Assembly (NCBI RefSeq): GCF_014205135.1
Contig: NZ_JACHMY010000001.1
Location: forward strand, 3,658,001 to 3,722,000
Direction of reading: 5' to 3'
Length of the DNA stretch: 64,000 bases
DNA from: Kribbella italica
Lineage (GTDB): Bacteria > Actinomycetota > Actinomycetes > Propionibacteriales > Kribbellaceae
Positions 16,901-24,868 of this stretch are shown here, piece by piece. Positions within the stretch are counted from its first letter, which is position 1, and every line of letters starts with the position of its first letter. A model generated the notes under the pieces. That model searched no databases. It saw only the letters and a list, made by a program, of their open reading frames with translations, and was not told the origin of the DNA. The position numbers were made by a program, and so were the translations under genes.

Positions 16901-18313
16901 CGGCTGTCGGTGCCGACCTCGTTCGGCAGCAAGATGTCCGGCAAGATGCCGGTCGCTCCCGCCGTACCGAAGCCGCTCGCGGCTCCGTGGGCCGACATCG
17001 CCGACTACCCGGCGGTCGTGATGGACAACCGCGTGGTCAACCTCGACGGCAAGATCTACTCGATCGCCGGCGGCAACGGCACCGCGTCCAGCGCGAACAG
17101 CTACGTGTACGACCCGGCCTCCCTGGCCTGGACCGCGATCGCCCCGCTCCCGGGCGCCCGCAACGCGATCACCGTCGGCGCCGTCGGCGGCAAGATCGTC
17201 GCCAGCTCCGGCTGGGGTACCGCCGGCCCGGACGCCGCGACCTGGTCCTACGACCCGGCCGCGAACGCCTGGTCCGCCGTCGCCAACAACCCGGCGCCGC
17301 GTGCGGCCGCCGGCCAGGCCGTCCTGGACGGCAAGCTGTACGCGATCGGTGGCTGCACCACGGCCGGTTGCACCCCGATGTCGAACACCGCGGTGGTGTA
17401 CGACGCGGGAGCCAACACCTGGGCGCCGATCGCGAACTACCCGAAGTCGGTGGCGTTCGCCTCCTGCGGCGCGATCGACGGCAAGATCTACTGCTCCGGC
17501 GGTAACGACGGCGTCGCCGCGCAGAAGAGCGGCTACGTCTACGACCCGGCCACCGACGCCTGGTCGCCGATCGCCGACTCCCCGGCCGACCACTGGGCGG
17601 CGTCGTTCGCCGTCGCCGGTGGCAAGCTGCTGGTCGTCGGCGGTGTCCAGACCGGCGCGGTCACGAACGCGGGCTTCGCGTTCGACGCCGCCGCCGGCAC
17701 CTGGGCGTCGCTGCCGAACGCCAACCAGCCGCGGTACCGCGGTGGCGCGGCGTGCGGCTTCTACAAGGTCGGCGGCTCGTCCGGCGGCTTCACCGCGACC
17801 GTCGACAGCGAGGCCCTGCCGGGTCTCGAGGACTGCGCCGAGTCGTCGGCCGACGTCAGCTGGCTGAGCATCGACAAGACCGAGGCCACCCTGGCCCCGG
17901 GCGCCAGCACGACGGTCAAGGTCACGCTCACCGCGAGCGTCGACCAGCCCGGTAAGTACACCGGGGCGGTCACCATCGCCGAGAACACGCCGTACAGCGT
18001 GGACAACGTCGCCGTGACGATGAACGTCACCCCGCCGACCACGTGGAGCAAGCTGTCCGGCACGGTCACCGGGGTCGCCACCAGCGGCACCAGTGCCCCG
18101 CTGCCCGGCGCCATCGTCCAGGTCGACTCGTGGGCCTCGTCGTACACGTTCACCACGGACACCAGCGGCAACTACGCCTACTGGCTGGACCGCCGCAACA
18201 ACCCGCTCACCCTCATCGCCGCCAAGGACGGCTACAAGCCCCAGACCCGATCCACCCGCCTGGTAGCAGGCGAGCCGGTCGTGGAGGACTTCGCGCTGAA
18301 GTCCATCAAGTAG
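13910..18313 (+). CDS. Secreted S8 (subtilisin) peptidase with carboxypeptidase-regulatory and kelch-like domains
   Basis: 1467 residues. A Sec signal peptide (residues 1 to about 36, ending AAQAAPP) precedes a propeptide and the subtilase domain. The triad lies in NIDTGVQFDHP (Asp near 202), DGNGHGTHTMG (His near 249) and GTSMAAPH (Ser near 420). Downstream come two carboxypeptidase-regulatory-like beta domains (GKVTAAGAALAGASVTV; GTVTDGSGHG), a MAM/jelly-roll-like segment with FNQDFNWLGGEKADVDLSID, about five kelch-like repeats from residue 1035 (KIYSIAGGN, KLYAIGGCT, KIYCSGGND), an Ig-like segment and a final regulatory-like domain. It is a free extracellular protein with no sortase motif or C-terminal helix. 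The beta-rich tail probably targets substrate. A hairpin follows the stop. Confidence 0.92.
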   Translation: MSHVRRRGLARSLVSALAAVAVVATGLAATGAAQAAPPTKPAADPASKIKPELLSKLQGKDAKEATDYWVRFAAKADLTKASAIADWNARGTAVAAALRKTATESQATVKAELDAQHVKYQTFWGTNAIRINGGSLALAQNLAQHAEVEGLYNPTAIEVPKITQGVNERQINAIEWGLANINADDVWSQYGDKGQGIVIANIDTGVQFDHPALVNSYRGNLGGGQFDHNYNWFDAAGTSPTKPADGNGHGTHTMGTMAGDDGAGNQIGVAPAVKWIAANGCCPSDAALITSGQWMLEPTNLAGQNPDASKRPNIINNSWGTTLPSNDPFMEDVTNAWTASGIFGTWSNGNSGSACQTSGSPGSLVSNYSAGAYDINNNIASFSARGVGQNGEIKPNLAAPGVNVRSSVPGNAYASFNGTSMAAPHLAGTIALLWSAAPALKGDIAATRALLDNSSVDKADAQCGGTTDDNNVFGEGRLDALALLNAAPIGDTGTLTGKVTAAGAALAGASVTVTAEGQADRVLSTGADGRYSSVLPAGDYSLTAASFGYKSQTATATVTTNATTTKDFALESAPAVNIGGTVTDGSGHGWPLYAKVSVEGPGGVFDYTTPTNGRYSFKVPSGNAYTLKVESQYPGYETVSQPVTVGAGNVTKNIAVPVRSDACATAPGYRNGSDGLYETFDAAAAPSGWTVVDNKGNGQVWAFDDPGNRGNLTGGGGGFAIADSDEFGSGQSQDTSLVSPSVDLTDVAAPVIRFNQDFNWLGGEKADVDLSIDGGTTWANVLTQGADVRGVKEIAIPQAAGKSAVQVRFHYYDAAYEWWWQVDSVLIGSQITCEPTGGGIVVGNVKDANTGSFVNGAVVTRDDKATETATTVATPEDTGLNDGFYWLYSADSGAHSYTAKAGGYVSSAQNVDVEADWVTPADFTLAAGKLTVTPGAIEGNLKLPTGKVTKSFTVKNTGGAPVDVKFGERDGGFEIANANGSKTTKSQVLTGQGAPLQRLSVPTSFGSKMSGKMPVAPAVPKPLAAPWADIADYPAVVMDNRVVNLDGKIYSIAGGNGTASSANSYVYDPASLAWTAIAPLPGARNAITVGAVGGKIVASSGWGTAGPDAATWSYDPAANAWSAVANNPAPRAAAGQAVLDGKLYAIGGCTTAGCTPMSNTAVVYDAGANTWAPIANYPKSVAFASCGAIDGKIYCSGGNDGVAAQKSGYVYDPATDAWSPIADSPADHWAASFAVAGGKLLVVGGVQTGAVTNAGFAFDAAAGTWASLPNANQPRYRGGAACGFYKVGGSSGGFTATVDSEALPGLEDCAESSADVSWLSIDKTEATLAPGASTTVKVTLTASVDQPGKYTGAVTIAENTPYSVDNVAVTMNVTPPTTWSKLSGTVTGVATSGTSAPLPGAIVQVDSWASSYTFTTDTSGNYAYWLDRRNNPLTLIAAKDGYKPQTRSTRLVAGEPVVEDFALKSIK

Positions 18314-18330
18314 TCATCACGGAGCAACAG

Positions 18331-18368
18331 CCCGGCCCTCGCCCAGGAACGTCTGGGCGGGGGCCGGG
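18331..18368. terminator. Hairpin terminator after the secreted protease gene
   Basis: A 16-bp stem (CCCGGCCCTCGCCCAG pairing with CTGGGCGGGGGCCGGG, one T-G wobble) around a GAACGT loop, starting 17 bases after the protease stop. No U-tract follows, as is common in actinobacteria. Confidence 0.75.
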
Positions 18369-18480
18369 TGCATTGACTGCTCGGCCCGAACGTAATCCGG
18401 GCGTCTCTTGTGGTCCACGTGGGTGAAACATGGGCTTCTTACCTTGAGAGCCCATGTCGGGCGCTTGAGGCGGTGAGCCC

Positions 18481-20691
18481 ATGTTCGAGCAGGTTGACCC
18501 GTTCATCGGGACCGGGGCCACTGACCTGCCTGCGCCGAAGGGGCTGGCAGCAACTTGGTGGTGGCCGAAGCCGCAGGTGGGGAACACTCATCCGGGGGCG
18601 ATGCATCCGTTCGGGATGGTGTCGGCCTGTGCGTACTCGGGGGCCTATCCGACCGGGTACGGGTTGTACGACTTCAACACCGAGGGCGTGCCCGGCCTGC
18701 TGCACGACCGGCCGGTCGCCTCCGGATTCACCCACTTCCAGCAGTCCGGCACCGGTGCGATCCGTAAGTACTACAACTACTTCCGGGTGACGCCGATGCT
18801 CGGGCCGCTCGACGACCTGGGCACCAACTGGGACCTGCGGGACGAGGTGGCCGAGCCCGGCTACTACGCGGCGACGCTGAGCTCGGGGGTGCGTTGCGAG
18901 GTGACGGTCGGCCCCAAGTCGGCCGTCCATCGGTACACCTTCCCGGCGTACGACGCCGCCCGGATCGTCATCGACGCCTCGACCGGCGGGCTGGCCATCC
19001 CGCACAGCCGGACGGTGCCGCTCAAGGCACACCTGGCGATGCTGGAGCCGGGGGTGGCTCAGGGCGAGATCCACGTCGAGGGTGTGCCGCTGGCCGTGCA
19101 CCTGGAGGTCGACGCCCCGGGCTGGCGGCAGTTGCTCTGGTACGACCGGCGCCTGATGCCCGGCGGTACCCGCCTCGACTTCGACTACATCCGGCCGACC
19201 ACCTTGCGGCCGTTCGGGCTGATGTTCATGGGACCCTCGCGGGCCGAGCAGACCGTCGAGGTACGGCTGGGGTTCTCGCTGCGGGGGTGCGCGAAGGCCC
19301 GCGACAACCTGCACGCGGACGTCGGCCGAACCCAGGCGGCCTTCGCCGGGCGGCGCGACCGGACAGCGGCCACCTGGCGCGACCACCTCGGCAAGGTCGA
19401 GATCGACGCCGGGTCCGACGACCAGGCAACGGTGTTCGGTACGGCGCTCTACCACTCGCTGGTCAAGCCGAGCTTCGCCCCGGACGAGAGCCCGTCGTGG
19501 ACGACCGAGGGCCCGTACGCGTTCGACATCTGCACCCTGTGGGACATCTACCGCACGCAACTGCCACTGATGACCACGTTGTTCCCGGAGCGTTCGGTCG
19601 CGCTGGCCGGCGCGATGCTGTCGATCGCCGAGCAGGAGGGCAACCTGCCGATCGGCTACCGGATGGCCAAGGGCGCCGATCGGTTCTCCCGGCAGGGCAG
19701 CGCTCTCGCGCACACCTTCTTCGCCGACCTGTGCCAACTGGATCTGCCGGGGATCGACTGGGACTGGGCCATGGTGCACCTGGAGCTGGACCTGCGCCGG
19801 ACGTACGGCGAGGACTACCTGGTGCACGGTGTGGCGCACCCGATCAGCCACACCCTCGACCTGGCGTACGCCTACCACTGCACCGCGGCGATCGCCCACA
19901 GGGTGCGCGACCGGCCGCTGGCCCAGCAGATGCGCGAGCTCGCCGAAGGCTGGCAAGCGGCGTACGACCCGGGCACCGGGTTGCTACGCGACTCGACCTT
20001 CTACGAGGGCGGCCGATGGAACTACTCCTTCCGGCTGCTGCACGACATGCGTGCCCGGATCGCGCTGGCCGGCGGTGACGAGGCGTTCGTCAGGCTGCTC
20101 GATCGGTTCTTCGGGTACGACGCGCTGTCGGTCGTCCAACCGGGTGTGGCGCCGAGCGTGGCCGAGATGAACGCCGGCTACGGCCTGTCCCGGTTCGAGG
20201 GGCTGAACAACGAACCGGACTACGAGGCGCCGTGGGCCTACCACTACGCCGGGCGCCCGGACCGGACCGCCGAGGTGGTGCACGCCGCGATCGCCAACCA
20301 GTTCGGCACCGGCCGCGGTGGGCTGCCGGGCAACGACGACTCCGGCGGGTTGTCCGCCTGGTACGTGTGGGCGACGCTCGGGCTGTTCCCGGTCGCCGGG
20401 CAGAGCCTGTTCCTGGTGAGCGCGCCGGCCGTGGCGGAGTCCACGCTTCAGCTGCCGGAGGGCGACCTGTCGATCACCACGACGGGGTTCGAGCCGGTCG
20501 AGGCCGGCGGACCGGTCTCCTACGTCCAGTCCCTCGCGGTGGACGGCAAGACCCTCGAACGCCCGTGGATCTCCGGCCGGGAGCTGCGGCACATCCGCAA
20601 CCTGCACCTCGAGCTCGGCCCGCGGCCCTCCGGCTGGGGCAGCCGCGTCAGGCCACCGTCAACATCCGACACCCTGGGAGGTGAGGCATGA
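18481..20691 (+). CDS. GH92 family alpha-mannosidase
   Basis: 736 residues with GH92 hallmarks: VDPFIGTG at the N-terminus, GNTHPGAMHPFGMV, SGFTHFQQSGTGA, the (alpha/alpha)6 barrel segments CTLWDIYRTQLPL and EGNLPIGYRMAKG, and the C-terminal GNDDSGGLSAWYVWATLGLFP. GH92 enzymes are calcium-dependent exo-alpha-mannosidases, mostly alpha-1,2. Unlike most characterised members it has no signal peptide, so it probably works in the cytoplasm. It overlaps the GT4 gene by ATGA, suggesting turnover or trimming of an intracellular mannoside or glycoconjugate. Confidence 0.9.
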   Translation: MFEQVDPFIGTGATDLPAPKGLAATWWWPKPQVGNTHPGAMHPFGMVSACAYSGAYPTGYGLYDFNTEGVPGLLHDRPVASGFTHFQQSGTGAIRKYYNYFRVTPMLGPLDDLGTNWDLRDEVAEPGYYAATLSSGVRCEVTVGPKSAVHRYTFPAYDAARIVIDASTGGLAIPHSRTVPLKAHLAMLEPGVAQGEIHVEGVPLAVHLEVDAPGWRQLLWYDRRLMPGGTRLDFDYIRPTTLRPFGLMFMGPSRAEQTVEVRLGFSLRGCAKARDNLHADVGRTQAAFAGRRDRTAATWRDHLGKVEIDAGSDDQATVFGTALYHSLVKPSFAPDESPSWTTEGPYAFDICTLWDIYRTQLPLMTTLFPERSVALAGAMLSIAEQEGNLPIGYRMAKGADRFSRQGSALAHTFFADLCQLDLPGIDWDWAMVHLELDLRRTYGEDYLVHGVAHPISHTLDLAYAYHCTAAIAHRVRDRPLAQQMRELAEGWQAAYDPGTGLLRDSTFYEGGRWNYSFRLLHDMRARIALAGGDEAFVRLLDRFFGYDALSVVQPGVAPSVAEMNAGYGLSRFEGLNNEPDYEAPWAYHYAGRPDRTAEVVHAAIANQFGTGRGGLPGNDDSGGLSAWYVWATLGLFPVAGQSLFLVSAPAVAESTLQLPEGDLSITTTGFEPVEAGGPVSYVQSLAVDGKTLERPWISGRELRHIRNLHLELGPRPSGWGSRVRPPSTSDTLGGEA

Positions 20692-21998
20692 GCATCGCCG
20701 ACGACACGCTCGTCCCGTCCGGACCCAACCGCCGCCTGGTCATCGTTGTCCGTGCCGACCCGGTGATCTGCGGGCACTCCGGCGAGGCGCGGTGCCTCGC
20801 GGAGGTGGCGCTCACCCGCGGGTTCGACGACGTACGGATCGTGACCTGGCCGCTGGATGCGCTGGAGGCGGCCGGGCTGCCGATGAAGCCGCTGGACGGC
20901 GTACTGCCGTACAGCCCTGGCATCACCGTCGAGCGGCCCGGTCCCGTGGGCGACTACCGGGTTCCGGACGGGCGCTACCTGTCCGGGCTCATCGGGCGGC
21001 TGGTCGAGTTGTTCAGCGACGGCGTACCGACGGTGGCGATGTCGCTGTACCTGAGCCCGCATGCGATCGCCGTACAGGAGGCCGCGCAGGTGGCGCGCCG
21101 GATCGGGCCCGCCCGGGTCGTCACTGTCGCTGAGGCAGTGGGCTCCGACATCACCAACGTGGTGCGCGAGTGCGTGGCGACCGGGCGGTTCGGAGCGGCT
21201 GCGCACATCCTGTCGGTCTATCTGGAGGCCGACCACTGTGTGGCGGTGTCGGAGTACACGAGGGAGTTGATCGTCGCCTCGGCGGCGACGCTGGACGCCA
21301 TGCACGGTACGACGTTCGCGCAGCGGTGCCGTGAACGGATCGCGATCTCCTACCCGGCGGTCGACTCCTGGTCGTACCTGTCACTCACCGAGGACAGGAT
21401 CGCCGAAACCCTGGCCCGGCGAGGGCTTTCGCGGGACGGGTACGTGCTGTTCCTGTCCCGGATCGCGTCGGCGAAGGGCATCGACGACCTGATCGACGCG
21501 TACGCCGGATCGCGATCGGCCGAGCGCGTGCAACTGGTCCTGGCCGGTCGCGGACCACAGGAGGACGAGGTGGTCGCGCGGGTGGCAGCAGCAGGCCTCG
21601 GCGACCGCGTCCGGATCCTCACCGACGTGGACGACGCAGAAAAACCCGCCCTGATGGCCGGCAGCGCGGCCTTCGTCCTCCCCACGCGCGAGCAGCCCGA
21701 GTTCGTGGAAACCTTCGGCATCGCCCTGGTCGAAAAGGCGCTGGCCGGCGGCGGCCCCATCATCACCTGCGCCACCGGCGGCGTCCCCGAAGCAGTAGGC
21801 GACACAGCCCTGCTGGTCCCCCAGCACGACCCAACCACCCTACGAACCGTCCTCGACGAGGTCATCTGCGACTGGACCCCCACCCAACGATCCGAAGCCG
21901 AACACTACGCCCGAACCCACGCCCTCCAGTTCGACCGAGCCCAAGTCTTCGACCGCCTCTTCACCCTCACCGAACCATCTGCCGCTCACGTCGCCTGA
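20688..21998 (+). CDS. GT4-type glycosyltransferase
   Basis: 436 residues, GT-B fold. The C-terminal half has YVLFLSRIASAKGIDDLIDA, the nucleotide-sugar region LVLAGRGPQE, and the EX7E motif ETFGIALVEKALAGG followed by GGVPEAVGDTALL, typical of retaining GT4 enzymes. The N-terminal acceptor domain (VIVVRADPVICGHSGEARC) is less conserved. The acceptor and donor are not deducible. It is translationally coupled to the GH92 gene, with GGGAGGTGAGG just before its ATG, so the two enzymes probably act on the same mannose-containing molecule. Confidence 0.88.
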   Translation: MSIADDTLVPSGPNRRLVIVVRADPVICGHSGEARCLAEVALTRGFDDVRIVTWPLDALEAAGLPMKPLDGVLPYSPGITVERPGPVGDYRVPDGRYLSGLIGRLVELFSDGVPTVAMSLYLSPHAIAVQEAAQVARRIGPARVVTVAEAVGSDITNVVRECVATGRFGAAAHILSVYLEADHCVAVSEYTRELIVASAATLDAMHGTTFAQRCRERIAISYPAVDSWSYLSLTEDRIAETLARRGLSRDGYVLFLSRIASAKGIDDLIDAYAGSRSAERVQLVLAGRGPQEDEVVARVAAAGLGDRVRILTDVDDAEKPALMAGSAAFVLPTREQPEFVETFGIALVEKALAGGGPIITCATGGVPEAVGDTALLVPQHDPTTLRTVLDEVICDWTPTQRSEAEHYARTHALQFDRAQVFDRLFTLTEPSAAHVA

Positions 21999-22010
21999 AC
22001 CCAAGGGATG

Positions 22011-22044
22011 CAAGGGCAGAAAGAAAGAGAACAAGAGAACAGAG
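22011..22044. other. Purine-rich tract in the convergent gap left of the graspetide cluster
   Basis: An A/G-only-like run (AAGAAAGAGAACAAGAGAAC plus flanks) with low GC in the 120-base gap between the GT4 gene and the methyltransferase gene. Its complement resembles the pyrimidine tract at 26338-26404 at the other side of the cluster. The rest of the gap shows nothing recognisable. Confidence 0.35.
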
Positions 22045-22118
22045 TTAGGCCGTAGGTCCATCCCAGGTGCCCAAGGTGCAGGTTCACTGCGGCTGAGGTC
22101 CCGCCGCCGCGCACCTGG

Positions 22119-23255
22119 TCAGAGGTCGACCATCCACTGCCCATCGGGGCTGGCCAGGCTGCCTCGATCTGGGTGTAGCTCGACGCTCAGCTCGTGGAGT
22201 GGGAAGCGGTCGGCCGCTTCCCACGTGCGTTGGACATCGTCGAGCTCGTCCCAGAGGCGGCGCGGGCCGGACTGGTGCACGGTGCCGCTCGCGCCTTCGG
22301 CTCTTGCCCAGGACCCGTCCGACGCGAGCAGCCACAGGATCCCGGTGCCGTCGTCGCAGGTGGCGGATCGGTTCTCGATGTCCGGGGTGGTGAGTTCGAA
22401 CAGGCAGCGAAGCTCCCAGTCGGACCACAGGTCTGGCATCGGGCCGGTCAGGCTGCGCACCTCTTCGCCGTCTTGGTCTCGTGCTGCGGTGTAGACCTCG
22501 TCCAGACGTGCTGGGTAGTCGGGAGCTTGGCGGGTGCGCATGAAGCTCGCCGGCCCTGGCTGAACCCGCCCGCGGGCGACGCCGTCCGTGCCCATGTCGG
22601 CGCTGATGAGCAACGACGTACCGACGATGGTCGTCACGATCCGCCCGCCGGGACGCAGAGCCTCAAGCCAACTCGATGGGATCGGCCGGACCGACACCGT
22701 CGCGACGATCCGGTCGTACTCGCCCTCAGGCAGCGAGCCCGTCGCATCCGCCACCTCGATCCGAGGCGTCCGCCCGAAGCCGGCCAGCCGCTCCCCCGCC
22801 GCCTCGACCAGGTAGCGGTCGATGTCGATGCTGGTCACCGGGTCGTCGCCGAGCCGGTGAGCCAGCAACGCGGCGGAGTAGCCCGATCCAGTGCCAACGT
22901 CGAGCACTCGATCCGCCGGCTGCGGATCAAGCAGGTGCAGCATGTCCACGATCAGCCCGGGCAGCGTCGACGAAGAGGTCGGCAGACCGCCCTGCCTCGC
23001 TCCCACCTCGGCGTGGTCAGCATGGTGCTCCCCGACCCGAGTCACGAGCGTCTCGTTGCCGTGCACCCGCTCCCAAGGCTGCTCAGGATCAGGCGCACGA
23101 AGCCCCCAAACAAACGGATAGCTGTCCGGCACCGGCTCCCACCACCGCGGCACCAGCAGATGCCGCGGTGTTGCACGCACCGCGTCATGCCACTCCGGGG
23201 CCGCACCCGTGATCTCAGCCGCGAGCTTCCGGGCGGCCTCGGTCCAGTCAGCCAC
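22119..23255 (-). CDS. PIMT-like methyltransferase of the graspetide cluster
   Basis: 378 residues, protein-L-isoaspartate O-methyltransferase family. It contains the PIMT-like loop LPTSSSTLPGLIVDML, SAM motif I VLDVGTGSGYSAALLA, the acidic SIDIDRYLVEAA, and a C-terminal extension of about 170 residues not present in housekeeping PIMT. Such enzymes accompany ATP-grasp peptide maturases. In characterised graspetide systems they methylate a core Asp, which then closes to an aspartimide. The neighbouring precursor has one Asp-Gly in its core. The GTG start overlaps the ATP-grasp stop by one base (TAGTG), so translation is coupled. Confidence 0.87.
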   Translation of the reverse strand: MADWTEAARKLAAEITGAAPEWHDAVRATPRHLLVPRWWEPVPDSYPFVWGLRAPDPEQPWERVHGNETLVTRVGEHHADHAEVGARQGGLPTSSSTLPGLIVDMLHLLDPQPADRVLDVGTGSGYSAALLAHRLGDDPVTSIDIDRYLVEAAGERLAGFGRTPRIEVADATGSLPEGEYDRIVATVSVRPIPSSWLEALRPGGRIVTTIVGTSLLISADMGTDGVARGRVQPGPASFMRTRQAPDYPARLDEVYTAARDQDGEEVRSLTGPMPDLWSDWELRCLFELTTPDIENRSATCDDGTGILWLLASDGSWARAEGASGTVHQSGPRRLWDELDDVQRTWEAADRFPLHELSVELHPDRGSLASPDGQWMVDL

Positions 23256-24202
23256 TAGCCGTCCTTTCCTTGCAGGGCATCAGCCATCGCCTCCACCATC
23301 GGCACCCCGGCCTTGACCGCCAACCAGTGCCACTGACCGTTCGGGTTCACCTCGAAGAACACCCAGCGCCCATCCGGAGTCACGGCAAAGTCCAGGGCGC
23401 CGAAGAACAGACCCAGCTCATTCATCAGCAGTCGGACGCCTTTCTCCACGTCCACCGGCAGCTCGACCGGCTCGTACGTCAGAGACGCATAGTCGGTTCG
23501 CCAGTCGAGCTTGGCAGCTTCGCTCCCGGCGTGGATCGCCACCGCGAACATCTGCTCGCCGATGACGGTGAGCCGAACCTCGTACGCCTTCGAAACCCGC
23601 TCCTGGAAGAGATGCGCCGTACCTGCCAGCCCCTCGTCGATCTGGTCCCTACGCAGCAACGTTGTCGGCAGATAACGATGCCGCCGATTGGCGGTGAGGA
23701 CGCCGCCACTGAGGCCTTTGTAGATCACTTCGTCCGGTCCGACGAACTCCCGGGCGTAATCCGCATCGGAGGTGATCGTCGTACGGGGAACCTCAAGGCC
23801 GGCACGAGCCGCGACAGCGAGCTGGACCGGCTTGTAGTTGGCGGCCGAGTCCTTGGCCGGGTGGTTGATCCATCGAACCGGCAGCGAGCCCAGTACGCCC
23901 AGTACCCCGACCCGCGCCTCCGACAGCGCGAAGGCGCGAGCCTCGTCCGGCCATTCGCTCGGCACACTGAACTCGGCCGGACGACGCCACCACACGGAAC
24001 TGATCGCGTCGAGGTCGACGACCCGCTCCCCCGTCAGCCCTCCGTCCCAGCCGTCTGGACCCAACGTGACGGCCAACCTCGACGACAGCGGAAAATCGGC
24101 AGTGTCGTACCGAACGACCGAGGTCCCACGGAGGGTCAGTTCATCGACAACCGCGTCCGCCGTCAGGTCGTCGCGGCCGGTCAGCACCAGGACGGTGGCC
24201 AT
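23255..24202 (-). CDS. ATP-grasp ribosomal peptide maturase (graspetide macrocyclase)
   Basis: 315 residues, ATP-grasp ligase of the SAV_5884-type RiPP maturases. The N-terminal pre-ATP-grasp domain (VLVLTGRDDLTADAVVDEL) contains the conserved SSVWWRRP; the ATP-grasp core has KDSAANYKPVQL, VIYKGLSGG, LFQERVSKAYEVRLTVIGEQ, and the metal/ATP site FFEVNPNGQWHW. These enzymes activate Asp/Glu side chains with ATP and join them to Ser/Thr (omega-ester) or Lys. The gene begins two bases after the precursor stop and overlaps the methyltransferase gene, so precursor, ligase and methyltransferase form one transcript. Confidence 0.92.
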   Translation of the reverse strand: MATVLVLTGRDDLTADAVVDELTLRGTSVVRYDTADFPLSSRLAVTLGPDGWDGGLTGERVVDLDAISSVWWRRPAEFSVPSEWPDEARAFALSEARVGVLGVLGSLPVRWINHPAKDSAANYKPVQLAVAARAGLEVPRTTITSDADYAREFVGPDEVIYKGLSGGVLTANRRHRYLPTTLLRRDQIDEGLAGTAHLFQERVSKAYEVRLTVIGEQMFAVAIHAGSEAAKLDWRTDYASLTYEPVELPVDVEKGVRLLMNELGLFFGALDFAVTPDGRWVFFEVNPNGQWHWLAVKAGVPMVEAMADALQGKDG

Positions 24203-24204
24203 CG

Positions 24205-24435
24205 TCAGTAGTTGTCGGTCGAGTTGTCCGACCCCGGACGCTGACCGTCGGGGATCGGCGTCTCGGTGTTCGTCTCCGGCAGCGCCGCCGCAATGGCGTG
24301 GTACGGGTTGCCGGTCGCCGACACGTTCAGCTGCAGATTCGCGCTGTACGACATCGGCAGCTTCATCGGCGCAGTCTCCGGGCCGGAAGCCAGGTGACGG
24401 ACACCGAACGGCACAGCAATCAGATCGTTGCTCAT
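24205..24435 (-). CDS. Graspetide precursor peptide
   Basis: 76 residues, the expected target of the adjacent ATP-grasp enzyme. The leader carries VPFGVRHLAS, resembling the PFG/PWG motif of ATP-grasp-targeted leaders. After about residue 53 the C-terminal region is rich in ester donors (T55, T57, T59, S69, S72, T73) and acceptors (E58, D63, D70, D74), with a central PIPDGQRPG turn containing the only Asp-Gly (D63-G64). Two Thr/Asp-rich arms around that turn suggest a stem-loop with an aspartimide in the loop; ring connectivity cannot be read from sequence. Shine-Dalgarno AAGGAG lies 7 bases before ATG 24435. The cleavage site is unknown. Confidence 0.88.
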   Translation of the reverse strand: MSNDLIAVPFGVRHLASGPETAPMKLPMSYSANLQLNVSATGNPYHAIAAALPETNTETPIPDGQRPGSDNSTDNY

Positions 24436-24436
24436 T

Positions 24437-24742
24437 TCATTCTCCTTGGTGGGCGTGACGCAAAGCGGCCGGCGCAGCGGACCGGCACGGCGGGGTGTCC
24501 TCGGGGTCTTCGAACGGGTCCGGATCGAGCCAGCGAATGTCTGATGCGCCAAGGTGGCCGTGGATCTCGAGGAGGTCGTACAGGCTCGCCCAGAGCGTCA
24601 GCGCGGGATGTCGGCCGAGCCACTTGAGGGCGACCCACTGGTGACCCTCGTGATCAGGTGGAAACTCCAGACCGATGGCCACGACACCCGTACCGCTGAC
24701 GCCGGACGGATCGCGATATCGGTACAGCTCGAAGCGGCGCAT
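24437..24742 (-). CDS. Small conserved-type protein, first gene of the graspetide operon
   Basis: 101 residues. YRDPSGVSGTGVVAIGLEF, then VALKWLGRHP, a SLYDLLEIHGHLG segment and WLDPDPFED give a compact beta-type protein. Small proteins with a similar G-V-S-G-T-G...HGH pattern occur widely in actinobacteria and have no known function. It ends one base before the precursor ATG and carries the precursor's Shine-Dalgarno in its own 3' end, so it belongs to the operon. It may be an accessory factor or just a co-opted neighbour. Confidence 0.72.
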   Translation of the reverse strand: MRRFELYRYRDPSGVSGTGVVAIGLEFPPDHEGHQWVALKWLGRHPALTLWASLYDLLEIHGHLGASDIRWLDPDPFEDPEDTPPCRSAAPAALRHAHQGE

Positions 24743-24823
24743 CAGGGGCCACCTGCCGAACCGTCAATCTGGTCGGACATCGACGCCCCTTCCGGAAGTG
24801 TGCCCTCACTATGACAATTAGTG

Positions 24824-24839
24824 ACTGGCTTAAGCCAGT
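24824..24839. promoter_or_regulatory. GntR operator candidate 1
   Basis: Perfect 16-bp palindrome ACTGGCTTAAGCCAGT, 82 bases upstream of the first graspetide gene and 95 before gntR. Together with the second copy centred 45 bases away it is the likely binding site of the divergently encoded GntR protein. Confidence 0.7.
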
Positions 24840-24868
24840 GTGACCAAACCCTCCGTGCAGTGTCAAGC

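Noticed and set aside
14987..17593. 868-residue open frame antisense to the secreted protease gene
   Set aside because: Composition is repetitive Gly/Arg/Val without motifs; the plus strand has a signal peptide and intact subtilase triad.
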